From UBA9845 sp051889975 (GTDB lineage: Bacteria > Bacillota > Clostridia > Christensenellales > UBA1242): DNA of 22,332 nt. Numbering within the stretch: position 1 is the stretch's first letter; every line of letters starts with the position of its first letter. Shown in pieces: positions 19,457-22,332 of the stretch. The position numbers and the translations under genes were made by a program. The stretch spans positions 1 through 22,332 of the forward strand of contig JBJFDJ010000041.1 in NCBI GenBank assembly GCA_051889975.1, read 5' to 3'. Under the pieces are notes generated by a model, which was not told the origin of the DNA, searched no databases, and saw only the letters and a list, made by a program, of their open reading frames with translations.

Positions 19457-21280
19457 TTATTGTTCTCCGTTTAATTTTTTTAAAATTTCTCTTGCCTGCT
19501 GTTGCGTTAGCCCCCTGATAAGACATAACTCTTTAACACTTGCATTTTTGATGTTTTGCAAACTGCCAAATCTTTCAAAGAGTTGTTGTTTTTTTGTTTT
19601 GCCAATGCCCTTGATATCATCAAGTATGCTCTTTGTCATTGCCTTGCTTCTCTTTTGTCTGTGAAAAGTTATGCCAAAACGGTGCGCTTCATCTCTTAAC
19701 CTTTGCAAAACTTGCAAGGCAACATCATTTTTTGCAAGTCGAACGCTAACGGGGTTGTTTGGCAAAAATATTTCTTCAAACTGTTTTGCAAGCGAACAAA
19801 TTTCAATTTTGCCAACATAATTTTTAAACACTTCCATCACGCTTGACAATTGCCCTTTGCCACCATCAATAACAATTAAATTTGGCTTTACGCTAAAACT
19901 TTGGTCTTTTTGCAACTCAAACTCGTTTAAGCGCCTTGCAATAACTTCTTTTAAACTTTCAAAGTCATTTGGACCTTCAACTGTTTTAATGTTAAATTTT
20001 CGATACATCTTTTTTGCTGGCTCACCATTTACAAAAACAGACATACTTGCAACCGAATTTGTGCCACCAGTGTTGGAAATATCATAACACTCCATGCGAT
20101 ATGGCACTTGATTTAAATTTAACACTTCTTTTAATCTGTTTATAGCGCCAATCGTTTTGATTTGTTTTGTCTTTTCTGTGCCCAGTGATTTTTCCAAATA
20201 CTCTTTGCTGTTTTGACTTGCAATTTCGCATAGTTTTTTGTTAGTTCCCTTTTGTGAAACAATAATGTTAACTTTGCCGTTGGATTTTTGCGACAAATAC
20301 TCTTCCAAAACAGAAACCGCATTGATTTGCTCTGGCAAAATTATAGTTTTGGGGATTGTTCTGTTTTGATTGTAATATTGCATCAAAAAGACATCTGCAA
20401 TATCTTTAAAATCTGTTGCATTTAAAAGCGAAAAATTTTCAACTGCCATCTGTTTGCCATCCCTAATAATCAAAACAGAAATGACGGCATTTGTGCCAGT
20501 TGAATAATATCCAATGACATCTTGATTAATTAACTTTGAAAATTGCGTTGTATATTTTTGTTTTAACTTTTCCAGCGCAAAAATTTCATCTCGGATTTCA
20601 ATTGCTTTTTCAAAGTTTAAACTTTCGCTTGCCAAATTTAATTTGTCTTTTAAAATATTTTCAACATCTTTTGTGTCGCCCTTTAAAAACTTTATGACTT
20701 GTTCAACTTGATTTTTGTATTGCTCTCTGCTAACTTTTTTTGCACATGGCGCACTGCAAAGTCCCATGCTATAATTTAAACATGGTCTTATGGTTTTGCT
20801 CTTTTCTGTAATATTGGATTTACAGGTTCTTAAACTAAACGCCCTGCCAACAATTTTTAATATTTGTTCTGGCGAAATGCCATTAAAATATGGACCAAAA
20901 TATTTTGCGCCATCATTTTTAACCTTTCTTGTCACTTCCAATTTTGGGAAGTCATCTTTTGTGTTTATTTTTATATAAGGAAAATTTTTGCCGTCTTTTA
21001 ACAAAATGTTGTAGTGTGGTTGATATTTTTTAATTAGATTGTTTTCAAGCATCAGGGCGTCCATTTCACTATTTGTTACAATATAGTCAAAGTCAACAAT
21101 GTTATCAACCAAATTTAATGTCTTTATGTTTTTGTTGTTGCCAACAAAATAACTGTTTACTCTGCGCTTTAAATTTTTTGCTTTGCCAACATAAATAATA
21201 GTGCCAGAAATATCTTTCATCAAATACACGCCACTAGTGGTTGGCAACGACAATAATTTTTCCTTTAACTTTGCATTCAT
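19457..21280 (-). CDS. uvrC: Excinuclease ABC subunit C
   Basis: UvrC makes both incisions in nucleotide excision repair. The 607-residue protein has the GIY-YIG nuclease at residues about 15-95 (SGVYLMKD, IIYVGKAKNLKRRVNSYF). A cysteine cluster around 150-180 (RTCKS, RPCLNYSMGLCSAPC) matches the Fe-S cysteines of the family. It also has a UVR domain (LNFEKAIEIRDEIFALEKL), the RNase H-like nuclease (YRMECYDISN, LIVIDGGKGQL) and C-terminal helix-hairpin-helix motifs (DDIKGIGKTKKQQLF). The N-terminus MNAKLKEKLLSLP aligns with family starts, supporting ATG 21280 although no ribosome site precedes it; see the leaderless promoter. It appears monocistronic. Confidence 0.97.
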   Translation of the reverse strand: MNAKLKEKLLSLPTTSGVYLMKDISGTIIYVGKAKNLKRRVNSYFVGNNKNIKTLNLVDNIVDFDYIVTNSEMDALMLENNLIKKYQPHYNILLKDGKNFPYIKINTKDDFPKLEVTRKVKNDGAKYFGPYFNGISPEQILKIVGRAFSLRTCKSNITEKSKTIRPCLNYSMGLCSAPCAKKVSREQYKNQVEQVIKFLKGDTKDVENILKDKLNLASESLNFEKAIEIRDEIFALEKLKQKYTTQFSKLINQDVIGYYSTGTNAVISVLIIRDGKQMAVENFSLLNATDFKDIADVFLMQYYNQNRTIPKTIILPEQINAVSVLEEYLSQKSNGKVNIIVSQKGTNKKLCEIASQNSKEYLEKSLGTEKTKQIKTIGAINRLKEVLNLNQVPYRMECYDISNTGGTNSVASMSVFVNGEPAKKMYRKFNIKTVEGPNDFESLKEVIARRLNEFELQKDQSFSVKPNLIVIDGGKGQLSSVMEVFKNYVGKIEICSLAKQFEEIFLPNNPVSVRLAKNDVALQVLQRLRDEAHRFGITFHRQKRSKAMTKSILDDIKGIGKTKKQQLFERFGSLQNIKNASVKELCLIRGLTQQQAREILKKLNGEQ

Positions 21281-21286
21281 ACATTT

Positions 21287-21295
21287 AGTTTATCA
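21287..21295 (-). promoter_or_regulatory. Extended -10 promoter of uvrC, apparently leaderless
   Basis: The minus strand reads TGATAAACT (TGn plus TAAACT). The hexamer ends at 21287, exactly 6 nt before the ATG at 21280. No good -35 is seen. Confidence 0.4.
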
Positions 21296-21458
21296 CATAT
21301 TTAAAAAAATAAAAAGAATTAAAACATTTTAAACAAAACATTGTTTAACAAATAAATACTAAAACATTAAAGTAAACAAAAAAAATATTATTAAAAAATT
21401 AAAATTAAGCAAATCGATATAAAGAACAACAGCAAAGTTAATTACTTTTGAAACTTGC

Positions 21459-21492
21459 AAAAAAAAGATTATACAAGCAAAATGTATAATCT
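21459..21492 (-). terminator. Strong terminator after asnS
   Basis: On the minus strand AGATTATAC-ATTTTGCTT-GTATAATCT is a perfect 9-bp stem followed by TTTTTTTT. It lies 85 bp after the asnS stop. The rest of 21281-21576 is AT-rich without other clear signals. Confidence 0.85.
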
Positions 21493-21576
21493 TATCTTTA
21501 TTACTTGTGTTAAATATAAAATTAAAAATCTAGTATTTTCATATAACTAAATTAAAACATCATTTGAAAAATTTTT

Positions 21577-22332
21577 TTAATACAAGCAGTTGTTTGGTGT
21601 TCGTGGGAAAGGTATTACATCACGGATGTTGTCCATACCTGTTAAATAAATGACAAGTCGTTCAAAGCCCATACCAAAGCCAGAGTGAACGCAACCACCA
21701 AATTTGCGCAAATTTAAATACCACTGGATGTTTTCCTTGTCAACGCCAACTTCGTTCATGCGAGCAACAAGTTTGTCATAGTCTTCTTCTCTTTGACTGC
21801 CACCCATAAGTTCGCCTGCTTCTGGCACAACAAGGTCAACAGCAGCAACGGTTTTGCCATCTGGGTTTAATTTCATATAATATGCCTTGATGTCTTTTGG
21901 CCAATCGGTTATAAACACTGGGCCGTTGAAATATTCGGTTAAATATTTTTCGTGTTCTTTTGCGATGTCACCCAAATAGTCTGGCTTAAACTCCCACTTT
22001 TTGCCTGATTTTAACAAGATATCTATGCAATCGTGGTGAGATATGCGTTTGAATTCGCTGTTTACAAGTTTTGTCAATTTTTCAATTAAGCCGTTTGAAA
22101 TAAACTTGTCAAAAAATGCAAGTTCATCTGGGCATCTGTCCATAACATATTTAACAACGAACTTAAGCATTTCTTCTTCGGTGTCCATAAGCCCATTCAG
22201 GTCACAAAAAGCCATTTCGGGTTCTATCATCCAAAACTCGTTGGCGTGGATTTTTGTGTTGCTGTTTTCTGTTCTAAATGTAGGGCCAAAAGTATAAATT
22301 TTGTTAAATGCCATTGCAAATGCTTCGCCATG
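21577..22332 (-). CDS. asnS: Asparaginyl-tRNA synthetase, C-terminal part, 5' end outside window
   Basis: Charges tRNA-Asn with asparagine. The frame runs into the window edge: codons for HGEAFA precede the internal MAFNKIYTFGPTFRTENS, which is class II motif 2. Motif 3 is GFGMGFERLVIYLTGM, followed by NIRDVIPFPRTPNNCLY, the usual C-terminus of AsnRS. The seen part is 251 residues, about half the protein; the OB-fold anticodon domain lies outside. The same window holds the cognate tRNA-Asn gene, but about 12 kb away. Confidence 0.95.
   Translation of the reverse strand, partial: HGEAFAMAFNKIYTFGPTFRTENSNTKIHANEFWMIEPEMAFCDLNGLMDTEEEMLKFVVKYVMDRCPDELAFFDKFISNGLIEKLTKLVNSEFKRISHHDCIDILLKSGKKWEFKPDYLGDIAKEHEKYLTEYFNGPVFITDWPKDIKAYYMKLNPDGKTVAAVDLVVPEAGELMGGSQREEDYDKLVARMNEVGVDKENIQWYLNLRKFGGCVHSGFGMGFERLVIYLTGMDNIRDVIPFPRTPNNCLY

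Overview
This 22.3-kb window looks chromosomal. It comes from a low-GC, AT-rich, Gram-positive-type bacterium, most likely an uncultured clostridial or related Firmicutes lineage known from a metagenome assembly. The reasons are a SepF-LspA-RluD cell-division/lipoprotein cluster, SpoVG beside MurC, a zinc-type L31, good AGGAGG-type ribosome sites and a run of exactly 100 Ns (a scaffolding placeholder). TGA is used as a stop (prmC, the HEPN-CBS gene), so the code is standard. I cannot name the genus.

Left part (1-4500, minus strand): the N-terminal half of trigger factor, two tiny membrane proteins, and the cluster SPOR-like anchor protein, sepF, lspA, rluD. The gap falls inside the lspA tail. 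At 4499 transcription turns to the plus strand for groES-groEL, which share a sigma-A type promoter but have no CIRCE operator. A bidirectional terminator separates groEL from a 942-residue surface protein with GLUG-type repeats (6668-9496), driven by a perfect consensus promoter.

Middle part (9630-13515) is the accessory region. A tRNA-Asn gene is preceded by a near-perfect 94-bp duplication carrying its own 5' half, with a GC-rich 78-bp insert between the copies. Next come an orphan ArsR-family regulator and an unannotated 58-residue protein ending in CxxCxxCxxC. The central structure is an island of two Rhs-type toxin-tip/membrane-partner cassettes. It lies between fragments of a duplicated XRE/HTH regulatory module. 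The intact module (12967-13483) has two divergent small HTH proteins and three operator palindromes spaced exactly 29 bp apart over both promoters, a lambda-like switch layout. Three near-identical bidirectional terminators mark the module borders.

Right part (13517-22332): the conserved rpmE-prmC-prfA translation operon, murC divergent from spoVG, a HEPN-CBS fusion translationally coupled to an RluA-family pseudouridine synthase, uvrC, and the C-terminal part of asnS running off the end. Several genes without a Shine-Dalgarno site (lspA, murC, uvrC, the XRE repressor) have a -10-like box 5-6 nt before the start codon, suggesting leaderless mRNAs. Stretch 9967-10130 and most of 21281-21576 are AT-rich and hold nothing I can support apart from the listed terminators and promoter.
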